NCBI GenBank assembly: GCA_020152595.1
Contig: JAIGNY010002020.1
Location: 1,453,501 to 1,517,500, forward strand
Origin: Chiridota heheva
Taxonomy: Eukaryota > Echinodermata > Holothuroidea > Apodida > Chiridotidae
Reading direction: 5' to 3'
DNA length: 64,000 nucleotides
Shown one piece after another: positions 48,901 to 60,795 of the stretch. The number at the start of each line of letters is the position of its first letter. Within the stretch, counting starts at the first letter, position 1. The notes under the pieces are model-generated. The model did no database searches, had not been told where the DNA came from, and saw only the letters and a list, made by a program, of their open reading frames with translations. The position numbers and the translations under genes are program-made.

Positions 48901-49424
48901 ATGTGGCCTCTTCACTGACTGTTTTCCCCAAATATCAAAGACACTGATCAGCAATGACAGAAATCTAATATTTTTTTTTATTTCCCATTGGGATTTATAG
49001 CAACATTGTGATATCTATTGTTGCTTTCAGCAGGTGTGTTCTGTCACAAGGTATTGGAGTGGATTGCCAATGGGTTCAATCTACTTGAATTCACTCTGGC
49101 ATGCACCATTGAGTACCTATAGAGTTGCAAAATAACAGATAACTGAACAATCTTCCACATGCAAAGCACTCTTTTGCAGAGATATACAAGCTCAATAAAC
49201 TAGAAATGGGAAGTTAGTAAGTCTTGCCTGGCATATATTTTTTATTTTCTCATTTTACAATTAGTAAAAATGCTTATTCTTACAAGTATCATACAGTAGA
49301 TTAGAAAAAAGTGTTTAGACTTTTATGGCCTTTGTTGGCAATTTAAGTATCAACCCAGGTAATTAATAATGCAAAAATAACCCCCAACCATGCATATCTG
49401 ACCTGGCTAAACCTGTTCCACAAC
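48901..49424. other. Intronic sequence, nothing recognised
   Basis: AT-rich spacer between two LINEs; no signal. Confidence 0.45.
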
Positions 49425-49760
49425 ACTTTTTAAGTTTGGTTTGGTTTGTTGATGTTTAACGGCACCACAACAGTCAGAGTCAAATGTGCCAAGAGGGTTA
49501 AAAACTAAGGTGCTTGAGTTAGGACAGAGAAGTGGGATACATGGAAGGAGGGAGAGAAGGTGAGTTCAAAGAGAAAGAAGTTAAGGTAACAAAAGGAAGG
49601 TGAGAAAGGGAAGGAAAGGGTGGTTTAGATCAGGTGGAATAAATTGCTGTTACGGAGAAAGGTGATGAAGTTAAAGGTAGAATTGTTCTCAAAAGATCGG
49701 AAATTCAAACGGGAGGGGAGGGGGAGAAGTGTGATTTGGACTTCAGGTATAAGGGACAGG

Positions 49761-50596
49761 TTAAGAGGATATGCTTGATCGAAAGATCAGTCTCGCATGT
49801 AGGGCAGAGAGGGGCAGGGAAGTCAGGAAGTAGGTGAGAGTAGGTGAGAAAGGTGTAGCCGAGGCAGATGCCGGTGATAACAACGTCCTCCCTGCATTTG
49901 CGACTCTTGGTCCCAACTTTAAGTTTGATGGTGTAAAGTTTGTTACTGGTCTCAAATTCCAGGAGTCTTGCCAGGTCTTACAGAGGTAGCTGGAAGTAGA
50001 GAAACTAATGTCTGAGTGCGGGATAGGAAAAGGAGAGATGTGATTCAACAGAGCGTTGTTGGCGGCTCTGTCGTTGCCGGAAATGCCAATGTGGTTGGGG
50101 TTCCAGAAAAAGATCATTTTTTCCCTAACGATGAAAGAGCGTGAAGTTTATTGAGGATTTGTAGGATGAGTGGATTGGACCAGAGCATGTTGAGGAGGCC
50201 AGTGAGAACAGATTTAGAGTCGGAAAAGATGACGAAGCAAGGCCAGAAGGAGAGTTCAACATTTAAGGCTAGGAGGATGGCCTTTGCTTCAGCAGAGTAG
50301 ATTGAGGCTCCATCAGGCAACTATTAAGAGAGGGTGAGGCTGGGACAGGTGGCGGCAGCTGCAGAGGAGCCTTCCCGTGTGAAGTCATCGGTAGAGAAGA
50401 AAGAGAAGTCTAGGAAATGTCTGTTGAGTTGGCAGTATTTGGAGTGAAAGAAGGCTGGGTTGTGGAGAGCTTTTGTGTAGGAGAAAAGGCGAAGGAAAAC
50501 CTTGGCGGGATTGATAACCCAGGTGCGAGTGGGAGGGATAGTGTGCCAGGTTATTGAGAAAATGTTGATGTTGGCTTTGGTGAAGTGAGAGTGCAT
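49761..50596 (-). pseudogene. LINE RNase H domain (copy 2)
   Basis: FSTDDFTREGSSAAAA (first Asp region), YSAEAKAILLALN, FSDSKSVLTG and WNPNHIGISGNDRAANNALL follow in order but in different frames. The loop before the last acidic residue has lost residues relative to copy 1 (GNDRAAN for GNERADRAAN). Dead. Confidence 0.75.
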
Positions 50597-51199
50597 CCGG
50601 ATCCTAAAAGGTGCGGTGATGCGTTTGTTGAGGTTGAAGAGGTTGGTAAAGGAGGGAAAGCAAATGGAATAAAAACAAGGGTTCCGCGGTTCGGTGAAGA
50701 TACAAAGAGCAAAAAAGAGGCCGGTCCTGGTGCACCTGAGGTCAAAGGGAAGTTCATTGGCCTCTACGTGGAGACTGGTGATGGGGTGGTGTGGATGGCG
50801 CCAAGACAGAGCCTTAAGGCAATGTTTTCAGTAACCTCAAGTAAAGTTTGCAGGCAGAGGCGTAGATGAAACTACCGTAATCCAGCTTGGACCTGATAAG
50901 GAAGTGATATAAGGTGAGCAGGGTAAGACAGTTGGTTCCCCAGTCGGTGCTGGAGAGGACCCTGAGGAGATTGAGGATTTTGTAAGAGTTGGTTTTGAGG
51001 GTGTTAATGTGGGGGAGATAGGAGAGTCTTAAGTCAAGTGTGATTCCGAGGAAGCGAGAACTGTCTTTACTGAGAATAATGGAATCTTTGAAATAGTGGC
51101 TGGGGCAAAGAAAGAAGGAGTTACTGTTGTTGAAGTGGATGAGAACAGTTTTGTCTATTGAAAAGTTGAAGATGTTGGATTCACTCCAGTGAGCTAAGT

Positions 51200-52150
51200 T
51201 GTCCAGGCAGTGTTGAAGGTTATTTTAGAGAGTTTGGAAGCATGGGCAGGATGAAAAAAAAGCAAAATCATTGACATAGAGGGAGCAATTGATGTTCGGG
51301 GGAGGGCCTTGGTGATGCTATTAATTTTGAGGATGAAGAGAGTGGGGAATAGGATACTGCCTTGGGGACACTCAGGTGTTGGGTGTACCTTTGGGAGTAG
51401 GTGTTACCGATGCGTACCCTGAAATGGCGGGTATGGAAAAAGTTCTGGATGAAGATGGGGAGGAGGCCTCTCAGGCTGGAGAAGTGTAGGACCTTGAGGA
51501 TACTGTACCACCAGGTGGTGTCGAAGGCCTTTTCAAGTCGGAGACGATGGAGATGGTGTGGTGATTTCTGATGAAGGCTTCACGTACATACGTGTCAAGT
51601 TTGAGGACATGGTCCAGGCAGTTCCGGTTTCTCCTAAAACCATTTTGAGAGGGGGGATAGGATGGAGTTCTTCTCAAGGTACCAGCAGAGCCTGTAGTTG
51701 ACCATACGTTCCATAATTTTGCAAAGGCAGGAAGTGAGAGAGATAAACCGGTAGTTGGTGGGAGTGGAACTATCTTTGTTAGGCTTGGGGATGGGAGTAT
51801 TGATGCCCTCTTTCCAAGTAATGGGGAAAGGTTTGGAGGACCATAGGTGATTATACATCTTGAGAAAAATGTCAAGGGAAATTCAGGGGAGGTTTTTGAG
51901 GAGATTATAGTGGATGCCATCTGGGCCTTGGGAGGACCCAGATTTTTTGAGGGCGGAGGAGAGCTCGGAGTAGGTGAATGGAAGGTTCTGGTTTTCCTGA
52001 TTGTTTGACTGGAAGTTGAGAAGTTTCTTCTCAGCCTCTATTTTTCAGTTATAGAAGGAGTGGAAGAGATTATAATTTGAGGTTTTGGTGAAAGTGGATG
52101 CTAGGTAGTCAGAGATGTCTTTGAGGTCCTTGATTTTGGTGTTGTTTATG
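51200..52150 (-). pseudogene. LINE reverse transcriptase (copy 2), catalytic Asp lost
   Basis: Shows INTPIPKPNKDSSTPTNYR, LTSCLCKIMERMV, QNGFRRNRNCLDHVLKLD, the SDL motif A and, at about 51262-51282, YVNDF in place of the YADD-type active site, so the first catalytic Asp is Asn. RFLGITLDLRLSYLPHINTL follows as the thumb-like segment. At least three frameshifts. Confidence 0.8.
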
Positions 52151-52304
52151 GTTGAGATGAGAGATATTGTTGGAAAAGCTTTTCCCTTTGAAGTTACGGA
52201 TCATGTTCCAGACCTTGGAGATCCAAGGATGAAACATACATGCAGGTTTCCCAGGAGATATTTTTGCTGAGTTTGATGGTATTCCTGGCCTTGGGTCTGA
52301 GGAT

Positions 52305-52645
52305 TTTGTTTTATTTATTTATTCCCAGTATAAATTATGTACAATTTATAAATAGGAAAATACAATAATATACAATACAGAACAATAAACGAAAGGAAAG
52401 AATGTAGAAAATGAGACAATAAAATGATTAAAGATATGAAAATGAATACAAAATGATAAGTTAAGGAGGGTTATAATAAGGGCTCTAAAATACCAAAATA
52501 AATCAAAATTGCAGCTTTATATACAAATACATTTTTTAAAACTGTTGTTCTCAAACTTGGGATGGTGGCTAGGTTTCTCAGATTATAATTTGTTTTATTG
52601 CACATGGATGTTATTTCTAAATTTAATGGGTGGTCTTTCCTTGAA
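52305..52645. mobile_element. Insertion inside LINE copy 2
   Basis: A stretch beginning TTTATTTATTTATTCCCAGT, A/T-rich with repeated ACAATA words, interrupts the LINE reading. Near its right end GTCTTTCCTTGAAACTATG and GTCTTTCGTTGAAGCTACG are adjacent near-copies, perhaps a target duplication. Probably a 5'-truncated retroelement with its tail at the left. Confidence 0.5.
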
Positions 52646-52646
52646 A

Positions 52647-53309
52647 CTATGTGTCTTTCGTTGAAGCTACGTTTTGGGCAAGTCTGCCAAATATTTTCTT
52701 TGCTGCATCGTTGACTTTATTTATAAGTAAATCACGGTCTAAACAAAATATATTGGCACAATATCTCAAGAAACTTTTCATTCTATTTTTATCTTTTGAA
52801 AATAGGATGCAAAAGTTATCCAGGTTTTGGGGAGAGGGGTGGGTTTTGAAGAGGCGGAGGGCTTTGTTCTTAAGCAAGATTGTTTCTTTTTTACTGTCGG
52901 TGGTGAACCAGGGCTTGAAGTTCTGTGGGGTGAAGATGAAGGTGGGGATAGAGAAGTTGGCGGCTTCTAGGATCTTGGAAGTGAAGAGAGAGACGGGATT
53001 GATGGACAGAAGGATGATGGAGATATTGCAAAGAGTGGAATAGAGACCCCAGTCTGCATGCTGGAATCTCCAGTTTTTAGAGAAAGGTTGTGTCGAGGGG
53101 GGAAGGGTGGAGATGAGGATGGCAAAATGGTAGCTCCCACAGAGCGAAGGGTGAACTCTCCAGTCTGAGAAATCGACAAAGAGGGAGGGGTCGCAAATAG
53201 AGAGGTCAAGGTTGGTAAAAGTGCCAGTACCTGGGTGTAAATAGGTGGAGGAGCCGTCATTGAGGGAGGAATCGTCCTTTCTTCCCGCCTCTTCCCCCAC
53301 CATCCTCAC
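52647..53309 (-). pseudogene. LINE endonuclease C-terminus and linker (copy 2)
   Basis: The 220-codon frame encodes TGTFTNLDLSICDPSLF, then WRVHPSLCGSYHFAILIS. These correspond to the apurinic-like endonuclease end (T-x-DL-x-I-x-x-P and GSDHxPI motifs); the catalytic SDH is changed to SYH. It is followed by NWRFQHADWGLYS and a linker rich in Lys. The N-terminal endonuclease half is absent. It would nick the target DNA in an active element. Confidence 0.75.
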
Positions 53310-53310
53310 C

Positions 53311-54370
53311 TAAAAACTCATTCAGATTGCAGGTAAATAGGTTGCAAAAATTGTGAGACAAACATTATGTAACTTCATTAAAAGTTTATATTGTAAGTCT
53401 GCATAAAAGACATTGTTGGTCCAGTCTAAGTCATCATTATGTTATCACAGCACTTCCTGTACTATTCTTTAATTTTGTATTTTCTAAATGATTGGGAAAA
53501 ACTCTTTCTTCAAAAATTATCAAGATTCAAGAATAGTGTAAAATAATATTTGCAATGTTTTCCAATCTGTCCTAGTAACTTATTTGAAAAATGAAGAAAT
53601 ACTTGAAGATTAATATAAGAAGTGCTGTGAAGGTATATTAATGATGAATACTGTAGACTCAGTACAAAAGTGATTTTTATGCGGGCAAACAAAATCTTTA
53701 AAGTTCAATAACTTCTTCAAGGAATAAGATATCAAGATGGTTTTTACCAATGTGTTTCTTCAATTTTTCTTTATCAGATACAGGACATACTGTAACAAGA
53801 ACTATCGGAAGGACAGTATGCCCGACTATTCAAAGCTAGTATAGAGAATGTGCTTATTAAGGGAAGTATATACAGAAATAGGGTAGCAGGGGCAGATGAT
53901 TTCAAATAACTTGAGCTTTGAAAGATGCACTTACATTTTGATTTGCTTTCTTAATTTTCACAACATTTTACTACAAGCTTCAAAATATCTTTGAGTTTTC
54001 ATACAGATATTTGAAGACAAAAAAAAAGCTCAAGGTTACCTCACCCATGCAGTAACTCAGAAAACATGTAAAAGCTAGCAGTCTTAATAACCATAAAACT
54101 TCTTTTTGTTCTTTCAATTGAACAACAAAGAAAGGAGAGGCCCTAACTTGCCAATGTCAATGAAAGAATGTCATTAAGCCCCCTTTCCAACCTGTACCCT
54201 CCCCAAACCCTACACATTCCGAGAACTACATCCTGGATTGTAATACAACTTCCAATTTAAGAAAATATGTGTGCCAAGCAAAGCCAAGCAACATGAAAAA
54301 TGTACAATAACATTATAGCAAAATTATGCAAAACAATATTGCTCAATGTATTACAAACTAGACATTGGAA
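53311..54370. other. Intronic sequence, nothing recognised
   Basis: AT-rich; no exon or repeat family assigned. Confidence 0.45.
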
Positions 54371-54559
54371 ATGATACAAATCCCCTCAATACATATTCCA
54401 GACTGTCCCACATTCAATCCCAACCTGTCCCAAATGTCATCCCATGCCTATACTCCATGCAATCCCACCTTAAAACCAGATACTATGTCATTCCACCACT
54501 TGCATGACCTACATGCCATCACAAATGAAATCCAGATGACACCCTACCACAGGCCATTT

Positions 54560-54725
54560 CACCATGTCCCACATGTCAACCCACCCTGTTCCACATGCCA
54601 AACCACCCTGTTCCACATGTCAAAGCACCCTGTTCCACATGTCAACGCACCCTGTTCACATGCCAACCCACCCTGTTCTACACGCCAACCCACCCTGTCC
54701 AACATGCCTATGTCCCCTGACCAAC
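54560..54725. repeat. 22-bp minisatellite (CACCCTGTTCCACATGCCAA type)
   Basis: About seven units of 21-22 bp. Degenerate flanks with CATGTCCCACATG-like words extend from 54400 to 54790. In composition and words (CATGTCCCACATG) it resembles the 24-bp array at the right edge. The 180-codon open frame across it is a repeat artefact. Confidence 0.85.
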
Positions 54726-55019
54726 ATCACACCACACCCTGCCCTACATACAATTACACCCTGTCCCACATGAAATCCCATCCTCATCCTAATTCCTTCA
54801 GCTACTTTATCATCAAGTCACCTTCTACCCACAATCCACTTATTGTTTATATTTCCCAAGCCCCTAATTTAAAATTCTTTAGAAGCAAGAAACTTTTATT
54901 TGCTTAGAACCTTATTCATGGCAAGACAAATATTTTGATTCCTATTCATGTCAGAAATGTCAATATCACAACAAAACTAGAAATGTGAAAGTCTCGCCTG
55001 CCATATATTTTTGATCTCA

Positions 55020-55990
55020 GGTCAAACATTTTGCAGCAAAGTCTATTTTCATGCAAATAACCTAATTAATGTTCACACTGTACTTCATCATTAAGTGGGA
55101 GTAATGCTCTTCACATACACTGTATGATCATTTGTTTAAGCAAAATCACCACACACACTTTAATTTAAGGGACACCACAGACACAAATATTTTCATTGCT
55201 ACACAACCCCGAATCATGCTCAACTGAATAGTACCAATGTCCTCTACCACTAAACTAAGTTATTATCCAGGTTAATTATTTTGTACGAAAGTCTGTTGTT
55301 ATGCAAATAACCTAATTAATATGCACACTACACCTCAGCATTGTGTGTAGACAATGCTCATCACATACAGTATATGATCATTTGTGTAGACAAAATCCCT
55401 CACACCCACTTTAATTTAAGAGATAACATTGATACAAATATTTTCATTGTTATGCAAATAAGCTATAAGCTAATTAGTACGTACACACAACCTGCCAATC
55501 ATGCTCAACTTAACAGTACCAATGCCACCTACCACCATACCAAGTTATTATCTCAGGTTAATTTTTTCAACGAAAGTCTATTGTTATGCAAACAACCTAA
55601 TTAATATGAACATTACACCTTACCATAAAGTGTAGACAATGCTCTTCACTCCCACTTTATTTCAAGACATCATAGATACAAATATTTTCATTGTTAAGCA
55701 AATAAAGGTTAATTAGTATGTACACACAACCCCTAATCACACTCACTTAAACAGTACTCCTATGCCAAGTTACATGAATGTACACCATTCATAAAAAAAT
55801 AACCAAAAACTTTAACCTGACAAATATTTTATTGTTATGCAAATAAGTTAATTATTATGCACACACAACCCCTCTAATCATGTTCATTTAATCAGTACCC
55901 ATGTCATCTATCCCTGTGCCAAGTCACATGAATGTACAACATTCTCAACTTAAGTTATGAAAATTTTAACCAAAACTTTAAACGGACACC
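55020..55990. repeat. Repeat array with ATGCAAAT octamers
   Basis: Units of about 250-285 bp. ATGCAAATAACCTAATTAAT occurs exactly or nearly so at about 55043, 55300 and 55584, and a half-unit TGTTATGCAAATAAG-type word at about 55449, 55694 and 55835. The array ends in GGACACCGACGACACCGACG and GAATAGCTCGACTATCGAG, a tail of a kind common in dispersed invertebrate repeats. Confidence 0.8.
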
Positions 55991-56435
55991 GACGACACCG
56001 ACGCTGACGCCAGGGGTAGTAGAATAGCTCGACTATCGAGTTAAAAATGCAATTCCAGGAGAATGTTCCTTTAAAATGGGTATTTTCACCCAAAACCTAG
56101 AAAATCTGTAAGAAACTTGTTCGATCAAAATGGATATTTTGAGGAAAAAATTAATTTGAACAAACGGAAGTCTTTTAGAAACTACGGTAACTCAAAATAA
56201 GACTCACATTTTTCATGAATTAATTTAATATTACCTGCAGAGATTTGGTTATGTCTGTTTCATGAATAATGGAATCCACTACAAAATGCAACATCAAATT
56301 ACCAATGAGCATGAGTGAAGGGGTAAAACATGTCACAAAATGTCAGAATTTTTTTAATACATCTGTTTATGTTCATATCGTAACATTCTGTCACAAAATT
56401 TTTGGACAATGAAATTTTGTCATAAAATGTCACCA

Positions 56436-56700
56436 TCTACCTACTGTGGTGTAGCGGTTATCATACCTGTCTACAGACCACGAGGCCCTGGGTTCAAGCC
56501 TGGGTTGGGTAGACAAGCCAGTGTACCACAACTGGTTATCAGAGGCCGTGGACATCGACTTGGTTGTCGATGTTATGTCTGTCCGTTAGTTGTACCTGTG
56601 TTCTCGTCCGGGTCATATTAAGCGTTTCGTGATAGCATTGTTGCTATCATAACCGAATACACAGGCGACGACCCCGTCATTGTAATTGAGTATTCACTTG
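56436..56700 (+). mobile_element. tRNA-derived SINE, near full length
   Basis: Box A GTGGTGTAGCGGTTATCA and box B GGGTTCAAGCCTGGG at tRNA-like spacing (about 56450 and 56491), flanked by a tRNA-like anticodon region. The body, CAACTGGTTATCAGAGGCCG to CATAACCGAATACACAGG, matches the inverted copy at 44663-44840. It ends near GTCATTGTAATTGAGTATTC. Read as a SINE rather than a tRNA because of the 3' body and the second copy. Confidence 0.8.
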
Positions 56701-59700
56701 TCATCGGTGAGACACTCCATTCTCTGGGACTGGTGTCAAAATACTTTGTTTTGTAGAAACTACTTTCATCATAATTGTTTTTGTGTGGATTTTTAGGAAG
56801 TAAACTTCTCTAAGCAGACATTCATACCATTTCCATGCAGCGTTTGACAAATTGATTCAAATTTTACTCTCCCGCTTGGCAGCAACAGCTTTATTTTTAA
56901 TTGTCCAGCCAGAACAAACCACTTGCCTGGAAATATGAGCAGAAATTCCAGTATTTATACTAATGTTAGGCTCCTTAAATAAAATTGTTTACATTTTGCT
57001 CCCTCATAATTTCCAAAAACGGGACAGTACATGCACTAATTAATTTAATACGATGTATTAAACAGTTATATGTGTCTTATTGAACATAAAATATTCCTTG
57101 AAATTGTAATTATGTATAATGATTTACATTTCTCTTTGGACGGAATTAAATGAAACACCTACCGAACTGTGTTTCCTAATGACTGTATGCTATGTGTTCA
57201 GTAATATTACTACTAAAAATGTATGTACAATGTTGTAACATAGTTTGGTTTTGACAAAACTTCCAGAACGTTAGCTGGAAACAAGTTATGAATATGCATT
57301 ATTAACAACTTTACTTACAGTAAGAGACTTGTGATTGGTTCAATGGCTTATAATTATAAGTTAAATAACGTTAGCGCTATTTACATGGCACAGTACTGTT
57401 ATCAAGCCAGGCATTTCGCTCAAGGGAGAGAAATTCCTGTATGTCAAATATGTATTTGTATGTATGGGCATTGCAGTACTGACTCATTCTTTATATTTGT
57501 ACATCAAAGATTATCCAAAAACTTCTGGATTATCACAGTCGTAAGTCATATTATGACTATTTTTACAATTATTTTTTTATTTTTTTGTAAAGTACTGTAC
57601 ATCATCATGCAACTAACATGTTGTATAACATATTTCAAATTTTCTTAAGGGCTGTTTTTCCTAGAATAAATGATTGCCCTGCAGGCAAGTTCTTTTTGAA
57701 TTGAGCTTGCCCAGACACGTTTTTTGGTTGCCCCGGAGTCCGAACCGGCGATTTGTCAAATGCCGTTTCATGTGAATAGAGAATTTTTAGTCTTTGGCGT
57801 GCGATTGCGGGAAAAGTAGGAGGCTGTTACTTACCGGGGTGGCAATAAAATCTCTACATTGGCGTAAAAAAAAAAAAAATTGCAGGATGTGGCATTTGCA
57901 AATCTTACAGAATGTACTAGGCCTATATAACTAAATACCTTAAATACAATCACACTTAAAACGCTTCAACTCCTTTTAGATAACCTTAGACAAACGATGC
58001 AATGGCAGCCATTATGAAAAGGTGACATAGAAGGGCGCAATGCTTAAATAAGTTTTCTTTGTTATATATAGTTTTGTGTATTCCTGTATCATTGACTTTA
58101 TATAAATTATAAATAGAATACTGTCAAGAACTAACACATATTCATTAGTTGTACTGTTAGCAAATCATATTATTCCAAAAGTAAAAGAAAGTTTTGTCAC
58201 CGCGGAAAGTATTGTAGAAGCAAACTACTAAACACGAAGCTTATTGTGGTAACTAGCTACATGGTCTCTTGACTGTCTTGGCGTAGTTACAGTATAGTCA
58301 CAACCAACATACACGAACTGTATGTTATCACTGGGACATATGTTTTGTGTAAGTAGGTTGTTGCAGATATCGTGTTTCCGGCTAGACTCACACTTAGGCG
58401 ACCCATATCTTCCTAAATGCGATAAAGTTACATTTTTTCTGCACAGGGTAATAGGGTTTTCACCTCTTCTATGAGTTAGCTGTGGAACAGTTTTTAATCA
58501 GCAACTTTTAACGGGAGAATTTAAGCTGGGTATTTTCCACCGATAATTTGTTGGTCGCTAAATTTCAAAACTATTGTCGAATGACACGCCTGTGCATTTG
58601 TACTCACAGATTCTTGATTATACTAACGGGTGGAAAAAATCGATATGTGCAGTATCTATTTGTCGTCTTCAAAATCAGCAAATAATTATTCAACCTTTTT
58701 CTGCTAGAGCATTAAGTACATGTAGTTGCATTTCTTTGCATAATTCAAATTATTCTTTTACTTGTATTTCCATGATCTGACAAAAATTTAAAATGAACCC
58801 CGCGTAAAAATTGCAAACGCCATTGCAATTATTATTAGGCAGTAGTCATTTTTGAAGTTTGACATCCTCAGTACAAACCTAATGCTGTAGAGTGTACAGA
58901 ACGGACAAAGAAAGTGTGTCAAGAATCATCCGATTTTGGTGTTAAAAGGAATTTATTTTCACACTTTTTAGTTGTAAAAAACATAAAAAAGAAGTTGGAG
59001 AATTGTTTGAGTGCAAAGCTGGACACACAAAAGCTGGAAAATGTAGCGGAGCACCATAACTCGGTTAGAATGAAATGTATCACATAGCTGCATAGGATTG
59101 AAAAAACTCTGTGAGGCTGTAAATCAGAAACAAGAACAATCAGTGAACATCAGCCAACAAGAAAAAAAACCTAGATCAGTGGGGAAGTAAAAGGCCTAGA
59201 ACAGGGTATATGATGAATAACTAGTCTTGGCGTATGAAAGAAAAGGCCTCCTTGTACCTTCAGCGTAGGTTTTACATGGAATGCACCCTGGGAAAATTTC
59301 CAATGTGCTTTTTTTTGTTTTAAAAAATGCCTCCTATCTCCAGTTGACCTCAAATTTCTATACACTTTCATTACAAGTGTATATGAGACCCCTAACTTTA
59401 GCATAGACACTGACTGTATAGTAGGGCCTAATATAGTACTAAGCCTAGTAAGCCTTTGTAGTAGTAAAATGCAAAATGTCAATTAATGCAATTATTAAAC
59501 AAAATGGATGCCTAACCCACTGTTAGAGGAATCTCAGACTACCCCCTCTTCTCTCATCTGAATTCCAAATCATAAAACGGCCCCTGATTCTCAAACCCAA
59601 CAATCCCAAATCAACCACCTCCCCTCAAAGATCTTCCGCATATATTTTGAATAGTTGGAGCACAATTTTATACAATTGGCGCACAAATTGAAAGGTTTAT

Positions 59701-60011
59701 ATTGAAGAGCATTGTATTTCAATTTTTAGGCACACATTTAATTTCAGGCGCACAATTTAGTCTTGGAAATCCATTTTCTGCACACATCATGAAAACTGGC
59801 CTGTGCACATATTTTCTGGAACTGCCCAATCCAGTAATCCCCCCCCCTTCTCCCAAGCCAAATTAGGATCCGTGCTCACCGACGTTAGGGCCTTACAATT
59901 TAGGGCTAAGGTTAGGCCTACAACACTTTATTTTTTCAAGTTTAAGCTATTTCTTACGTGGTAGGGGTACATCTGAAAATTAAAATTTATATAACTAAAA
60001 CTTGTACAAAC
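56701..60011. other. 5' part of intron 1, no gene recognised
   Basis: Contains a GC-richer piece at 57715-57850 (GCCCCGGAGTCCGAACCGGC) that I cannot classify, and otherwise AT-rich sequence. Open frames at 57331-57648 and 59171-59482 have no known motif. Confidence 0.4.
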
Positions 60012-60264
60012 CTATTACATCGCTACTTCTGTACCGCGCTGCAAAACAGGCGTCATCACCAAAAGTATCTTTTTTAAATACGGATTGTGTATTATTTACT
60101 GCTAATCCCACTGCATTGTCCTTTGAAAAACCGAATGACGCTGTTAAAAGTTTCATGCATCTTTTCGGTTTTTCGCGAAACTCAATGCTGCATGATGCAT
60201 CGTAGGGTACAGAACCTGTCAAAGCACGGACCAAAACACGGCCGTAAACTAATACTGATTGCAT
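60012..60264 (-). CDS. PPTC7: PPTC7 exon 1: start codon, mitochondrial leader and first PP2C motif
   Basis: First coding exon of a PP2C-family Ser/Thr phosphatase; PPTC7 in vertebrates is a mitochondrial phosphatase linked to mitophagy control and coenzyme Q metabolism. The exon gives 84 codons plus one base. The start at 60264 is chosen because the protein then begins MQSVLVYGRVLVRALTG, which matches the family's short basic amphipathic N-terminus; an in-frame ATG nine codons earlier is less likely. Residues 69-84 contain FGDDACFAARYRSSDVI, the family hallmark with the conserved Asp pair. The middle (about residues 18-65) is diverged. The donor is GTTTGT at 60011-60006, and the exon ends in phase 1, so its last G joins the GT of exon 2 to give Gly. 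What is seen is the motif match and exact splice phase; identity as PPTC7 rests on known family sequence; the mitochondrial location is inferred. Confidence 0.9.
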
Positions 60265-60700
60265 TATCCAAGTAAATAATGTATTGTACACAAAGGAATG
60301 TGACCTAAATCAAGAGTACTGTAAAATGGGTGAGAATTCTCCTGAATATTTTTTTAAAGTCATGTCAATCATTCAATCCGACACCGTAGGTTGATAATGT
60401 TAGATAGCTAGCAGGATAGTAAGTCACAGAGCTAGATATGATTCGATCAAATTTAGGCTGCGCACGTCGTACTTGATAACTTACGCATGCAGTAAGCGCA
60501 TATGGCAAGCATTTTACTTTTTATTCCGGAAGTAGAGATAGCCTATATGCAGATAATTTAAGATATCTTTAAAAGAATTGAAAATAGCTTTAAATGTTTA
60601 AAGATATCTCTGATTATTTTCATATATCTTTAACTATTTAGAAATATCTTAAATTAGGTAGATTTGTAGATATCTTTCATTTTAATCAAGATATCCAGGA
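60265..60700 (-). promoter_or_regulatory. Candidate PPTC7 promoter / 5' flank with an ETS-type site
   Basis: The sequence just upstream of exon 1 should hold the transcription start and promoter. A perfect ETS-family core, CCGGAAGT, lies at 60526-60533, about 260 bp upstream of the ATG; such sites are common in promoters of housekeeping and nuclear-encoded mitochondrial genes. A few CpGs cluster nearby (60461-60490). Between 60541 and 60720 is an AT-rich stretch with repeated AGATATCTTTAA-like words. No TATA box is placed with confidence. The call is positional inference plus one motif. Confidence 0.35.
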
Positions 60701-60773
60701 TATAAAATAACCTAACAAGATAACGTGCTAAGAAGTGTCACCCCATATATAGCCCAAACACCACCGCCGACAC

Positions 60774-60795
60774 AAAATATATATATATATATTTT
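60774..60795. repeat. (AT)n microsatellite at LINE 3' end
   Basis: A short ATATAT run directly at the 3' side of the CR1-like fragment; may have grown from the element's tail. Confidence 0.8.

Larger units (their letters stand above)
49425..53310 (-). mobile_element. I-group LINE copy 2: endonuclease, RT and RNase H, decayed
   Basis: The most complete element of the window. Its 3' end at about 49425 has the GGTGCCGTTAAAC word as in copy 1. Domains from 5' to 3' on the minus strand are the C-terminal endonuclease (52990-53309), linker, a nested insertion (52305-52645), RT (51200-52150) and RNase H (49761-50596). The element ends abruptly at about 53310 inside the endonuclease: classical 5' truncation. 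ORF1 is absent. Same strand as PPTC7. Confidence 0.85.

Noticed and set aside
54365-54907. 180-codon plus-strand frame rich in His, Pro and Cys
   Set aside because: Largely the 22-bp minisatellite and its degenerate flanks; not a recognisable protein.
56440-56515. A functional tRNA gene
   Set aside because: Boxes A and B are good, but it continues into a SINE body that has a second copy at 44.7 kb, and no clean acceptor stem was seen.
57715-57860. Small nuclear RNA or tRNA-like gene
   Set aside because: A B-box-like GGTTCGGACTCC on the minus strand and a TTACTTACC word on the plus strand are suggestive, but neither matches a known RNA and there is no supporting structure.
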